IMG/VR virus record: IMGVR_UViG_3300006735_000001
Coordinates: 49,578-113,577 of that record
DNA from: a virus
Direction: 5' to 3' (one strand)
Length of the DNA stretch: 64,000 nucleotides
The position numbers were made by a program, and so were the translations under genes. Positions 27,501-36,308 of this stretch are shown one piece after another (position 1 is the first letter of the stretch; each line of letters begins with the position of its first letter). The notes beneath the pieces are model-generated. The model saw only the letters and a list, made by a program, of their open reading frames with translations, had not been told where the DNA came from and did not search any database.

Positions 27501-30500
27501 AATTGCATTTGTACTTCCCCATATGGGTTTACTTGTATAGATACGGTATATCCACCTTTATTACTTTTAATAAATATGTCCCGTGCTATTTCATCATTAA
27601 ATTTATTATTAAACGTAGAACTTTCTTGTTGAACCTTTGTTTTACCTTTGTTGTCTTCTTGCTTTTTTTCTGCTTGATCTATTAAATCAAAAGCTAACTG
27701 ACTAAACTCATCAGATGTTAGTTGTTTTGCTTGCAATGTTGCAAAACCATATGTACCATTTGGTGCTTTAACAATTAAATAATATCTATCTGTTCCATTC
27801 AGTATTTTATCTTCATATATTTGTTGTGATTTTAATCCACTTACTGTATCATCTATTAGTTTTCTTCTTTCTTCTACTCCAAATTCAGGATCATTATCTA
27901 CTGAAGTTATTTCATTTATACTTTTAAATTGACCTTTATTTCTTTTTACATCAAAGATAAAAGTGTCTCCTTCTTCATTTACAAATTGATATTCTAATTC
28001 AGATACTGGTTTAGGTACGTTATCAAAATCTATTATAGCACCAGTCAGTACTGTTCTAATATCAAAATTAATCATGTCTTCAGAATCAAAAGAAATTGAT
28101 ATTTTATTATTATCACCTAATAGTTTTCCAGCTTGTGTTGCTATCAAAATATTAGTGGTAAACATATCTTGTACGCTTTGAACTAATTCATTATCTTGCA
28201 TTCCTTCTGGAAAGGTTGCATTGTTAATTATATTTTTAACTTCTTTAATAGTAATATTTCTAGGGTCAAGACCTAAAGATTCTGGCGTAGGTTTGATTGC
28301 ATAATTACCATTATCCACATATCCAAAAACCACCCCTTCTTCTAATGCTCCTAAGTTTTCTTTTTGTAACTTATCATTAACCTTATCCAATAAGATTAGA
28401 GGCAGACTAAACCCAATTTTATAAACTGATACAGCTTGAATTAATTGAGGGTTAGGTTTCTTTAAAGTTGGATTAGTAGGAATTACATATGGTCCTTTTA
28501 TTTCACCTGATTTAGGATCTCTTTCAATAACTAAATTAAGTGTTTGTATTTCTTCAGCACTCAGACTACTAAGTATAACTGCTAATCTACGTTGTGCTCT
28601 ACTAAATTTATCTGGTAATGATTGCTCATTGTCAAAAACACGTGGATAGATTTCTACATTTTTACCAAAATTTAATTTAGCAAAATCATCAGTCAAAGCT
28701 TGAACATCTCTTTCTTGAAGTGTATATTCAGATCTAAAGTTACCTAAACCTACTGATCTCATTGGTTCTACATCAGCTGGATTTTTATCATTATCTTCTT
28801 TTTTTCTAAGGAGAATTCTTCCTTTATCACTCACCATTTTTGGTGTACTCTTAACTAACCACTCTTGTCCATCTCTATCTATTACAGTCTCACCTAAATG
28901 AATAGTATAACCATCAAATAAATATGCACTATCATCAGGCATTAGAGAGTCTAAATAATTTAATGCATCACTCGCACTATCCGCTGTATTATATATTCCA
29001 GCTATAAAACCTTTAAATTTTTTAGGTAAAAGACTAAGTACATCTTCTTTTAAAGGATTATTATTTTTATCTCTTAATTCAAAATATGGTTCAGGATCTA
29101 TATCAACTTTAGTTACATCAAACTTAGTACCTTGCATGAAAGGACCTTTACCTTCATTTGCTGGACGAGCAGTCTTAGAAACTGGTGCTCCATCTGAATC
29201 ATCAATAATATCATTTAATGTTAATCCTGCTTCTGATAATAATTTTTGTACAATGGGGTCTTCTATAGCCTCACGTGTCAATAAAAATTCTGCAAAGCCT
29301 TCTTCATTTGTAACTTGCCTTTCACTTACAGTAATCTTAAAAGTGTTTCCTTCTGAATCTTTACTATCATAACCTTGTGCCCATACTTTTTTTATATTAT
29401 TAAATGTTGTTTGAATAAGTTTTGCCTCTTCACTTGATCTCCATTTATTAAAACTATCTACTGGTTCGTTTTTGGAAGATGTTAGTGCTGCATATTTATT
29501 ATAACTCCTATTTAATAAACTATTAAGCATTGGTGTATTGTTTGGTTTTTTTAATACAACGCTTATACCCGCATCACTTAATATTTCTTCTTGTTCTTTA
29601 TTAGTAACTTCACTAACCTCTGCTTCACTAACCTCAGCATCATTTTGTGCTTGATCAGACTTGCTAACCATACGGTTATAATTTGCTATAATAGCTTGAA
29701 TTTTTAACCACTTAGCCTTATCATTTGTAGCATTGATTTGACCATACTGAGTAAAGAAGTTTTTTAACACAGATGAATCTCCTGTCTGCAGGAACTCAGC
29801 TGATTCATCTCCAGCTACAACTACATCTTCTTGAGACATTAGTTCATTAATTAACTTATTTGCTAACTGTATGTCAATATATTTTTCAAGATTCTTTTTT
29901 GTTGTTTCATAATTATTTTCAAATCTTTCTTCTACTACTGATAATGTTCTATTATATATCTCATCAAAGTTTTCAGGCTTCATTAAATATAGTAAAGCTC
30001 TATTGTATATTCCTATGTTACCATCTAAATATGTATAGTCTATAATATCTATTAGTGCTTTACGTACTTCTGTTGGATCTACAAAAGTTTGAGTTAACCC
30101 ATCTTTCTGGGATTGACTTGCTAAAAATTGAACATAAGCTTGAAAAGGTTTTTCAATTGTTTTCATCTTACGTCTATCAAATGGCCCTTTACCATCCTTG
30201 GTTCTATTTTTTGGATTTATAATAGTAGTAAAAAATTTAGCTATTAAATCAAGTTTTTTTGTTTTAAAGGCTAAATCTTTTTTTACCTTATCAGTTTGCT
30301 CTCCAGCCTTTAACAAACTTATTTCATCTGTTAAAATCTGCATTTCCTTTACTAAACTTTCTTTGCTAGTTAAAACTGTTAAATCACTAGCAGACATATT
30401 TTTAAATAGTGGTTCATTTTGTAATCTACTATTGATAGATGCAGCTCTCTCAGCAGCTCTAACCATAGAGTTCTTGGTAAACATAAGAAGCATTCTTGAA

Positions 30501-32887
30501 TGATCCCATGCTCTGCTTTGTAATACTGCTCTTTTATAATCTTCTGATTCAGGTGGATATTGCGCTGGATTAAATAAATTAGGAAACTCATCTCTAAAGT
30601 TATTATAGTCAGTTTGCATTTCTTTAATGTTATCAATTTGATCTTGTAACTTTTCTCTTGCTTTCCCATTCTTAATTTGGGTGGGCGTAAAACCAAAACC
30701 AGCTTCATACAAAGCTTTATCATCTAACTGCATGAAATCTTTAATTTGATCAATAAACAAATGAGAAGTCCCAGTTTCAAAAATTGCATGAGCATTAGCA
30801 AATCTTGATTCATCTTGCATGTTTACAATATTATATAAATCTTCTTGCATCCTAAGATCATTGCTAAGTTGTTTTTGAAAAGTAAGATTAAACATTTTAG
30901 GATCAAAAACAGACAAAGGATCATTTGCCATATTGTCCCATGTATTATTAAGTGCATCTAATGCAGTCTGTACAGTTTTTTCTTTTGCATCTCTAAATTC
31001 TTGAAACGCTTCTTTTTGCTTTTCTGTTGCCAAACCTGTTAAACCAACTTGAGAACCACCGTACTTATATAAAGAAGGTATACCTTGAAATAAAAGCTTT
31101 TGTGGACCTTGTACAAAACCACCCATTAAAAACCCTGACATAAACACTTCAAAACCTTGACCAGAAAGTTGCTCTCCCATACCAGCCTTAATATTAGCTT
31201 TTCTTAAAGCCCATCCTCCTGATAAAGGATCATCTAATATAGCACTGTAGTACCCAGTAGTTGCAGCAGCTACCGCCTCTTGAGATACTTCTTGCACACC
31301 TTCTGCAATATTATTTGCAAAGTATCTTAATGATGAACTAGCTATTAACCCGGCACTTCCCCTAACACCTCCAGCTTTAACTCCATTCCACCATGCTGAA
31401 ATACCAGTGCCTCTATCTTTAAACATTTTACCTACATTAGGTAAACCTGTTTTAGGATTAATACTCTTTCTTGTTCTTAGAATTCTTTTACCTACATTTT
31501 GATAACCCTCTCTAATAGTCATACCCAATGTTCTTCTATAACCCCCTAAAGCATTGCCAAGAACAAACCAGTTACTTGCATAAATAATAGGTGCATTAAT
31601 CATCATAGTCTCAAATGCTGCTTCATGAGACTTAGATATAATCTCTTGCATATCTTTATCAGTGACAGTTTCACCTCTAGCTTCTCTTTTAGTTACTTCT
31701 GAGTTTACTAAATTATTAGCAACCATGCCTCCTTCAAGTCTACCTTCTGATACAGCAAGATTTACAGCACGTAAATCTCTATAGAACCCACCAAATAGTT
31801 TAGTAGTATTAGCAATGTTTCTTGAGTTTTGCGCAACTGTTTTAGTAGTATTCCATCTTTTGAGAGCAAATAAAGTATTAGGGGTAAACGCTTGTCCTAA
31901 AACTTTAGTGCCATTTATTGAACCTTGCCAAAAATTCTTTGCATTTTGAACATCTTTTAATTTTTTTAAAAATTTATTTGCATAAAATGAATTTTTTATT
32001 CCTTGACCAATAGTTTTTACTCCACGAAAAATATTCCAACCAGATCTTGCTACTGTTCCAGCTACAGCAGCACCTGCTGCGGGTGTCGTAGTCCCACCAG
32101 ATGGTATTGTACTTAATCCTAATGCTGAAGTACCTAATACCATTGCTAATTCTTCTACAGCTATAGATGCTATTATACCACCAGTATATGCACTATTTAA
32201 AAAAAAGTTATTAGCAAAACCACCAAAGCCTCCTCTAGTACTATTACCAACCATCATTGCCTCTTCAAATGCTTCTGCAGTTTCATCATCACCACTAAAT
32301 ACTGAATCCCAATCACCAGCCATTACATCTGCTGCAGTTCTATATGAACTCATAAATGCAGCACCACCTAAAGCTCCAAGCTCACCACTCATTCTAGATA
32401 GATCATCCATTATATTGCTATTAGCATTATAGTAAGTTTCCATATCAGCATATGGTACAAATCCTAAATTCTTATATTCTGGATGCTCATAATATCTTCT
32501 AAAATTACTTGACTTGACATCAAATGCAATAGGAGATACATTAATCTTTCCTTCACTTAAATCACCCTGCATTATTTGTTTTGAAGATTCATAACTACCT
32601 GGTTGAGGTGGTCTTGATTGAGAGTAAGGATCAAAATTTGTTGTTGCTGAGCCAGGTAAAGGATTTGAAATATTAGTAGTAGGAACAATAGAATACCTGT
32701 TTATCATTTCCTGAGCAGCTCTTACATTAGTAACGCCACCTGGATCAAGCATCATAGCATCAGCTCTATCCATATCTGGACTTTCAAACATGTCTTCTAT
32801 AGGAGTAAAAGTAAAATTACTTTGAGGTAATGTTTGTTCTAACTGATCTGTTTGTATAGATTGTTCTAAGCTATTTTGATTTAGCAT
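18578..32887 (-). CDS. Giant virion RNA polymerase/metallopeptidase protein
   Basis: A 4769-residue protein. At D3782-H-D3784-G-D3786-K it has the DxDGD Mg2+-binding loop of two-barrel RNA polymerases, preceded by R3743-I-P and GFLP-like DFMPTAMGS, the arrangement I recall from beta'-like barrels and from giant crAss-like phage proteins. A candidate beta-like barrel begins near residue 3295 (DAQGYTTVKGF) and runs to about 3450 (FDGQKYLKF, then KAEKMRVVPL). Structural work on the crAss-like phage phi14:2 showed that such a protein is a virion polymerase transcribing early genes. Residues 2302-2306 (HEAFH), with E2368/E2369 in YYEEYMSDEF, form a separate zincin metallopeptidase site. Near the N terminus (about 210-290) are hydrophobic, Ala/Gly-rich stretches (GGIIASIAVEELAMVLG) that could contact membrane. 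The size is about twice that of phi14:2 gp66. It lies between a 1116-residue virion-type gene and the nuclease gene with 3-11 base gaps. Polymerase call strong; ejection inferred. Confidence 0.82.
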   Translation of the reverse strand: MLNQNSLEQSIQTDQLEQTLPQSNFTFTPIEDMFESPDMDRADAMMLDPGGVTNVRAAQEMINRYSIVPTTNISNPLPGSATTNFDPYSQSRPPQPGSYESSKQIMQGDLSEGKINVSPIAFDVKSSNFRRYYEHPEYKNLGFVPYADMETYYNANSNIMDDLSRMSGELGALGGAAFMSSYRTAADVMAGDWDSVFSGDDETAEAFEEAMMVGNSTRGGFGGFANNFFLNSAYTGGIIASIAVEELAMVLGTSALGLSTIPSGGTTTPAAGAAVAGTVARSGWNIFRGVKTIGQGIKNSFYANKFLKKLKDVQNAKNFWQGSINGTKVLGQAFTPNTLFALKRWNTTKTVAQNSRNIANTTKLFGGFYRDLRAVNLAVSEGRLEGGMVANNLVNSEVTKREARGETVTDKDMQEIISKSHEAAFETMMINAPIIYASNWFVLGNALGGYRRTLGMTIREGYQNVGKRILRTRKSINPKTGLPNVGKMFKDRGTGISAWWNGVKAGGVRGSAGLIASSSLRYFANNIAEGVQEVSQEAVAAATTGYYSAILDDPLSGGWALRKANIKAGMGEQLSGQGFEVFMSGFLMGGFVQGPQKLLFQGIPSLYKYGGSQVGLTGLATEKQKEAFQEFRDAKEKTVQTALDALNNTWDNMANDPLSVFDPKMFNLTFQKQLSNDLRMQEDLYNIVNMQDESRFANAHAIFETGTSHLFIDQIKDFMQLDDKALYEAGFGFTPTQIKNGKAREKLQDQIDNIKEMQTDYNNFRDEFPNLFNPAQYPPESEDYKRAVLQSRAWDHSRMLLMFTKNSMVRAAERAASINSRLQNEPLFKNMSASDLTVLTSKESLVKEMQILTDEISLLKAGEQTDKVKKDLAFKTKKLDLIAKFFTTIINPKNRTKDGKGPFDRRKMKTIEKPFQAYVQFLASQSQKDGLTQTFVDPTEVRKALIDIIDYTYLDGNIGIYNRALLYLMKPENFDEIYNRTLSVVEERFENNYETTKKNLEKYIDIQLANKLINELMSQEDVVVAGDESAEFLQTGDSSVLKNFFTQYGQINATNDKAKWLKIQAIIANYNRMVSKSDQAQNDAEVSEAEVSEVTNKEQEEILSDAGISVVLKKPNNTPMLNSLLNRSYNKYAALTSSKNEPVDSFNKWRSSEEAKLIQTTFNNIKKVWAQGYDSKDSEGNTFKITVSERQVTNEEGFAEFLLTREAIEDPIVQKLLSEAGLTLNDIIDDSDGAPVSKTARPANEGKGPFMQGTKFDVTKVDIDPEPYFELRDKNNNPLKEDVLSLLPKKFKGFIAGIYNTADSASDALNYLDSLMPDDSAYLFDGYTIHLGETVIDRDGQEWLVKSTPKMVSDKGRILLRKKEDNDKNPADVEPMRSVGLGNFRSEYTLQERDVQALTDDFAKLNFGKNVEIYPRVFDNEQSLPDKFSRAQRRLAVILSSLSAEEIQTLNLVIERDPKSGEIKGPYVIPTNPTLKKPNPQLIQAVSVYKIGFSLPLILLDKVNDKLQKENLGALEEGVVFGYVDNGNYAIKPTPESLGLDPRNITIKEVKNIINNATFPEGMQDNELVQSVQDMFTTNILIATQAGKLLGDNNKISISFDSEDMINFDIRTVLTGAIIDFDNVPKPVSELEYQFVNEEGDTFIFDVKRNKGQFKSINEITSVDNDPEFGVEERRKLIDDTVSGLKSQQIYEDKILNGTDRYYLIVKAPNGTYGFATLQAKQLTSDEFSQLAFDLIDQAEKKQEDNKGKTKVQQESSTFNNKFNDEIARDIFIKSNKGGYTVSIQVNPYGEVQMQLYDKNNKKDVATKTPKLTRDEVNDPKISVEAKLVTLISRLNEEIESTGVVITPAKFSKGFPEDATYDEILDKTTTKTATNVFKGQKVRLNANSAGIDAGRGVPDAANASGTFQMTEPYSGKPIGPVLQTPARTSNEAENSVLDITETEYTDMVEGNVPVPVAFLDQIAEVKRRGGEFSLREQGIYDTNSEIIDMKVAIAPNPTTASTNPNQKFDDVVSTVEKQIRALRDPVTGEVSDKNRAKFKSLTTQLYEAKSAARRGNSTQPLGTKTKGKDSNGDIIYLNSDEKAVEDKSIESYIKTIDKGIKNGKITLEKGREMVLKRITKDYDFSMDKMGIIVDYIQDRLDGSIPQVGNNKSSWLMFRDGKQPGLPVKQNNINIQIEELKVSLLEGVAPRDHFKTLQKNEEYQKLLKERDRQDKGLVNKILSGVFTPVFDDLDIVNINDFMMEAERILPDFISIEDIAVLGDNMKAGGVRVGAFQMYLNDLAGGLNVKGTIYTGAQNPFKYHEAFHAVYRLLLTPEQQKRLQSVARKEVRAKLRAEGKSFEKELQKFKNSANTYSDMSRKQLEKLYYEEYMSDEFDKFKINPRNTNTNTEVKSLFNRIIEFIKAFIDRFTTSQLQRTFEDIDAGKYKNASVVSNEFTESVLNDGPIIANALVPFKKIVVKDTEGFDYLDGNIADMIVRGIAASYLARSAKAELPYNPKDIFDEVVDDYQWLYSPNNEVNDLKTDEQKEKLKQIESAFLNYSTLIIEQADNLLEMITDKSVIQEENIDNVEDSVGVRTVSQYDLDASLIGGLKAIPSDVRKYIALTSVSEKDFFGNEYLTKGERIIVPVDFVDAFNSILKSTSNITNPLDFLKSMYFFGEDNVQGGAIVRKLLHDVGYSSESLLTDESFPAEIQNSSLLQSFINGFTNVRLDYLFVERSLAGDVRIYTASQKDDINSQLTRWQQAYYVAKRKLRADSNKTTNVINQIKDFDKALKGSNEMTDKALDKMSKAYSQDLYDNVGIKLSSLFIKVSLLQNRNGKTKKQKSLKKLYSDAKVIQDSGTGSDFSTMSLLSEQLQSNQDIFDEKGGILGRLRELSIANAPFDETVGATIHRNSNGDLVYAHQKPTFNLLFVNNLNNIDFYNNLLADPYKEQNFLLNSEAFKKMSQDRQIRMLRMEGSKVASGALSESNVEDGVSIDNTDYFRTQTYGNFSPKEFSLTQINLYTAFFNTKSGRVDTVIDSQGNESAIAPIFPKVMEASNTSELIGLPVIKTVEGSNAIITDETLDLFLDGIKNEFTRINRESNIDTATETVLGYNDVGGRGFSFFNNTTLLSQEFKNELSKVAYDQGQARNTISFDDAIKFTPYTLSQIREDIRTQLNNEYSDYVQYLIDENIYDEISKKVKDGLVVAEGVSRNNVNESSESLNLIPTNARYNLRQIFFNQKLNAAAFNEAQHGDQARLFKSSADITKRAKGNNNAGTPAYSEVIDTKKGILHTTDDISYILFEEPIENNIDIADAQGYTTVKGFRHLKFGTDSLSTGQAQLLDAMEDGLSESYQSSVYFGNEETPIGLVQDKDMVNSKKYAYFDGQKYLKFTITTLFKEYTSNLNPVTQVWEAKPGMLTLHNLRVAMEKIDASKDTITVAGPLSASKAEKMRVVPLSDINDNIGALEVLPHSTLSAKHMRLQQITPSNQLEGPDPTQIAEIITNIPVQFYKTKVPGLRDLNGDALDLKQIITAYNEVKTKKFKLSFNNKRNLIYEFESAVNDFNISNNTDITPKLAAFLKFAEKSLKAGKTSTNLLEFFSSVDGKQNYNLNNPITAPKFEQLFLNYFAKGVFSQKVPMVKLTLVSPFGVKKYRRVYDVEIVNGETIPTRSEIVRDKVFDRLGLTVEKDLQDLTPGNIPAKGYIVLDRLRVVPVYSNPKNPNSYTGERAMEMQMPAHHSSVRDLIENTNAPIPNVIARQFAVRIPTDDFHSSTPSLLVDFMPTAMGSVGMYAQELIEIAGSDHDGDKTFAHIKDFYVQDGVFKEYGKTKNKREEYLEYVRYSNRLVKAKGSQLQSVFELYSNNELDARIDSSPDSAVIDIATDPIDKQGGGMLLDTAKALAVLGLPISPAQYSEYKLKYGYPFEAPFNNQLLDYKFALVGNESMTTGNNPISYTPTSEEPINAALKLLEEKEQKIIGLDSNNYFRDKRADTPYDPSSFLGQAIAFQDNKGASIGASVLPNLYLSNLVEAGSEITDKTFTPIIDGITYNSFDPGSVEQAKINQDGKAAIVSMTVDNPTNRFVGKAGFNKHATSLAMNMLSLGMPMETIILLINTPTIRQVYKNASESNYSPYRVNKEIKKAFAVILNTFDDKKPSVPKLTSEMMSDYINANYNENLDPAEFYDVDLSILREFAKASRLQEFTNNMAAVTGLTKGLGKSMQNISRRKKQIEKLFDKDAPINLNKVFGPNTWHGTYIEGFNLLTNNLLPATFLRSSIDFQEILSLIADQMDLTNQATNEEMLDKISLDLLSYLTIKGYRNNMMENESHVVGGLTNDILYPSKQENIVDIVNRLKETPEGVDNDFLNGFLIVTDSKNSKSGLNLAEANTFRVMNSLMKVDLQNGFSRLYGSPNTRQDAMNLVSYMMVKDGLQIGYGTLLDAVNPYILNKYLSHVNTVNDALRGKQSIDTVFGQDIRSLINEFIKGYTVAAASNDKVFTLSSSDVGVSIEITPEGTQSLVVDWLEYYRDLGIEPIRNDKGFYRGPRLYSFNYLVQGEDGPTVSRAVAMEEWDVQDIQKKMTVTYSLESTKGSPRQNGIGFMFGDLISTNDLNKYRSENQKSSDIMPGESMAPISSYENAVKEMALKQQNSNITAVQGTPMQDSGIKVKLDPEAKETNIEDTAKLAEQISANSEAVEEDERQAYTIEDVDTSNPEMTDPQTSLFNELKLSLEEIYPVLYNFWTDTINPSAENRKIMRAQGAGTFKKFIGKFNDKNLKYESEQDYVEDVKKCILKK

Positions 32888-32898
32888 ACTGTTGGTAT

Positions 32899-35800
32899 TT
32901 AATTATTTAAATTTAAAACAGGTCTATTATCTTTGACTATTGTATCCTTTGGTAAATATCTGTTTTTATTATCTTTGATGCCATATCTTTTGCTATCTAA
33001 GTCAAAAAGAGCCTTATTATTTTTTCTTAATTGTTCAAAAGATTTTCTTTGTGCCTCAATTTTTTTATCTAACTCTTTAAGAGAAAATCCTTTTGGAAAA
33101 AACAATTGCATTGTTCCAACATCCGGAATATAATTACCACCTGATTTATCATTTGGATTATAAGGGTTATAGTTGTATGCTTTATACATCATTCTATAAA
33201 TATTATCTGCATCTTTTACTACTTGAAACTCTGCAGTAGTTTGTATATCACCTGGAACAGTAGTAGTATATGTATCATTAGGTGACTCTAATATTGCTGT
33301 TTCAACAAAAGAAAAATACGGTTTATTTACAGCATATTCACTTATATCTTGATCTTGTGGAAAAATTATAGATATACCTTTAGCATTAGAATCGTACATA
33401 GCAGTGCCTTCTTTTTCTCCATAAAGAGTACCAGGCTCAGGAACAATACCTTTTAAGCTATTAATATCTCTTGTATCTAATGCTCCATAAGAATCATTAC
33501 TACTACCTTTTTTCTTACTTGCTAACCAGTCTTCATCAAATACTATTTGCCAACCTGCATTAGCTTTGTCACCATCATCTGATTGTCCTAAAACAGGCTT
33601 ATAAATTAACTCAACTGCTGGTACTGGTTTATCAGGATTTTTTTGAGGATTTGCTAAATATTCTGCATAATCTTTTCTCCACATTCTTAAAACCTTTTCA
33701 GCTGTTGCATCTTTCTGCATAAGTTCATCTGAGTCCAACCCTCTTTTATTAATGCTACCAGCTATCACACCATAAGGTCTTCCTTGAAAACTATTTAATT
33801 GATTAAAAAATGCAAGCACTGCTTCATTATTTTGTCTTTGTAGTTCTGGACTAAGCTTAACAATTGGATTTATTTTATAAGATATTGAAGTACCTGCATA
33901 AGCATTTTCAAATATATCTCCACGTCCTTCCATTATACCTCTAAAACTAATAGGAGGTAAAGAACCATATTTTTTATCTCCTTTTAAAGATTCTGTAAGT
34001 GCTTCTCTATATATATCATAATACTTACCAGCATCAGATGCTACCGCATCTTCATCTAAACCTTTTGAATAAGATATATCCATAAACTCACCATGACCTG
34101 TAACTGTTTTAATATCATTCATGTAGTTTTTATCTGCCGATCCAGATAATAAAGGCACAGAACTTTGATTACCATCTATAAATCTAGAATCCCAGTTTGT
34201 AAGTTGACCAGCCTCAGCTAATTTTATTGCTTGCTGAATAAACTTTTCTCTGGTCATTATACCACCTCTCTCATTTAGTATACTTCCTAAACCTGCCCTT
34301 CTACCATCTCTTGCATCACTAGTTCTAATTAGTTGCTCATTTTGGAATTTATTATCTATAGCAGTATAATGTTGAGTTATTCTTTTATAATTTTCTTCTA
34401 ATACTGCATTAATTGACCTAATTTGATTTTCAGTAGATTGAGGATTAGTAATCATATCTCCATATAACTCATCATATGGAGCTCTATTTTCTGTTAAATT
34501 TGGATTATTCAATATCATCTGCCTTCTATCTTTTATTACTTTGACAGCATCATCAAAAGCTATATTAACTTTATCTCTATTTTCTAATAATCCATTTTCA
34601 CCTACTGCATTCATTTGAAGCCTTAAATCATTAGGTGTACCTTCAAATAATATATTTCCTCCATCATCACGTACAGCATATGTATTAGTTTGTCCTCCTA
34701 CATTCCCAGTAGGGTTTGTAATTGTTAATGTTTTAATAATATTTTCAACTTGTCTTTTATGTAGAGCAGCATCTGCTTCATCAAATTCCTGTTCAAATAT
34801 TTCGTATGGTTTGAATTCCGTCAAATCTGGGTCTCCATCACTATCTGTAGGAAATTTATTTGTATCTGAAGACCCATAAGTTTTATTTACCCCATTTGCT
34901 GCATCTATTATTCTTTGTTGACTTTCACTATTGATAGTACCTTCTGCTATTCCTTTTAAATATTCAAGTTCATATTTTCTTTCTTGTCTTTTATCTGCAG
35001 CTCTATCTCTTTGACTTTGTAAAGCAGAAGCATAATCAGCTTGCTTTTTTATAACACCATACTTACTTTCTCTTATTGAATATTCATAATCTCTAGATGC
35101 ATAATCTCTTGCAGATTTATTTATATCACCTAATATATTATAATTCATAATTAAGTTATATGCTTTATTCATCAAAGCTTGATCAGTGTTGCTAGGTAAG
35201 TTAGCAATCTCTTTCATTTCTAAACTTGCATTTAAAGAAGCTTCGGTTGCATCTAACATTTCTTGCTGATCTTGATAAGCCAAAGCCATTGTAGAGTCAG
35301 GACCTTCCAATATACCTACATTAGCTTGATAGTTTTGCCAATTTACATTTGCATTAACAAGATTTTGTTTTTTTCTAATTTTTTCTTGAGTATCTTTGGT
35401 ATTCATACTATCAATACGTCTGATAGTTTCTTTTGCCCAAGCTTCTTTACCTTGACTAATAGAAGAAAAAGTACCATTAGTAACACCCTCAGATGCAAAA
35501 TCTCTAGATCTTACAAAGCCTTCTTCATAATATGCAGCAATTACTTTAGGATTTTGTAATAGTTGATTCCTTAATATTTGTTCTGCTTGTCCTGTTACTT
35601 GTTTACCGTTTTGTTCAGTAATAATAAAATCTGTTAATGGTCTACCTTTTTTATCTGTCTCAAAATAATCTACCTTTCTTTTCAAAGGAGGATCCATTTC
35701 TGATAAAATCTTATCGGCTAATAGACCTAGGTCAGCATCTTCTACATATTTAGGTAGTGCCATATTCATAGCTTCTTGCTCAGATGCATTTATAAAATCC

Positions 35801-36249
35801 TCCATTCTATATTGTAATCCTTTCTTACCGGTATCCCAATACTTTTCATATTGTTCTTTGTTTGGATTATCTAATAGTAAATTTGCATAAGACATTTCAT
35901 CTCTAAATCTAGAAGTAAATACAACATCTCTTACAGTTAAATCATCTTGATAAAATGGAGCAAACACAGACTTAGCTGCATCTGCATTACTCTGCAGTGA
36001 TAAATCTAATCCAGATATTTTTTCAATCTGTGGACCTATTTGTTGAGCATATTGATCTCTTCTATCTTTAGTATCTTGTCTAGATAGATCAGCATAAACA
36101 ACTTTGTTGTATAAATCATTAGTAGCCTGGAAGTTAGCATCATACTTATCTTGCCTAGCATTTACTACCTGAGATAAAAATTTATAGTCAGGTGTAAATG
36201 GTTTAATATCTGGTAAATAAGTATCAGCTCCTTTTATATATGTTGCCAT
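32899..36249 (-). CDS. Virion-type protein, 1116 residues, unknown
   Basis: Begins with TYIKGADTYLPDIKPFTPDY and YKFLSQVVNARQDKYDANF, an opening I recall from many uncharacterised virion proteins of marine and gut Bacteroidota phages. The first 400 residues are helical and charged, with heptad-like stretches. The second half is mixed, with Asp/Asn/Gly-rich loops. No enzymatic motif, signal peptide or membrane helix is seen. It lies directly upstream of the polymerase gene, so it is probably a tail or capsid-cargo protein. The 59-base gap before it carries a TTTGTAAACTTATT sequence resembling the candidate promoter motif. Confidence 0.6.
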   Translation of the reverse strand: MATYIKGADTYLPDIKPFTPDYKFLSQVVNARQDKYDANFQATNDLYNKVVYADLSRQDTKDRRDQYAQQIGPQIEKISGLDLSLQSNADAAKSVFAPFYQDDLTVRDVVFTSRFRDEMSYANLLLDNPNKEQYEKYWDTGKKGLQYRMEDFINASEQEAMNMALPKYVEDADLGLLADKILSEMDPPLKRKVDYFETDKKGRPLTDFIITEQNGKQVTGQAEQILRNQLLQNPKVIAAYYEEGFVRSRDFASEGVTNGTFSSISQGKEAWAKETIRRIDSMNTKDTQEKIRKKQNLVNANVNWQNYQANVGILEGPDSTMALAYQDQQEMLDATEASLNASLEMKEIANLPSNTDQALMNKAYNLIMNYNILGDINKSARDYASRDYEYSIRESKYGVIKKQADYASALQSQRDRAADKRQERKYELEYLKGIAEGTINSESQQRIIDAANGVNKTYGSSDTNKFPTDSDGDPDLTEFKPYEIFEQEFDEADAALHKRQVENIIKTLTITNPTGNVGGQTNTYAVRDDGGNILFEGTPNDLRLQMNAVGENGLLENRDKVNIAFDDAVKVIKDRRQMILNNPNLTENRAPYDELYGDMITNPQSTENQIRSINAVLEENYKRITQHYTAIDNKFQNEQLIRTSDARDGRRAGLGSILNERGGIMTREKFIQQAIKLAEAGQLTNWDSRFIDGNQSSVPLLSGSADKNYMNDIKTVTGHGEFMDISYSKGLDEDAVASDAGKYYDIYREALTESLKGDKKYGSLPPISFRGIMEGRGDIFENAYAGTSISYKINPIVKLSPELQRQNNEAVLAFFNQLNSFQGRPYGVIAGSINKRGLDSDELMQKDATAEKVLRMWRKDYAEYLANPQKNPDKPVPAVELIYKPVLGQSDDGDKANAGWQIVFDEDWLASKKKGSSNDSYGALDTRDINSLKGIVPEPGTLYGEKEGTAMYDSNAKGISIIFPQDQDISEYAVNKPYFSFVETAILESPNDTYTTTVPGDIQTTAEFQVVKDADNIYRMMYKAYNYNPYNPNDKSGGNYIPDVGTMQLFFPKGFSLKELDKKIEAQRKSFEQLRKNNKALFDLDSKRYGIKDNKNRYLPKDTIVKDNRPVLNLNN

Positions 36250-36308
36250 AATTCAAAATTAATATAATTTAATAAGTTTACAAAGAGGAATAAATAAACT
36301 CTTTAAGT

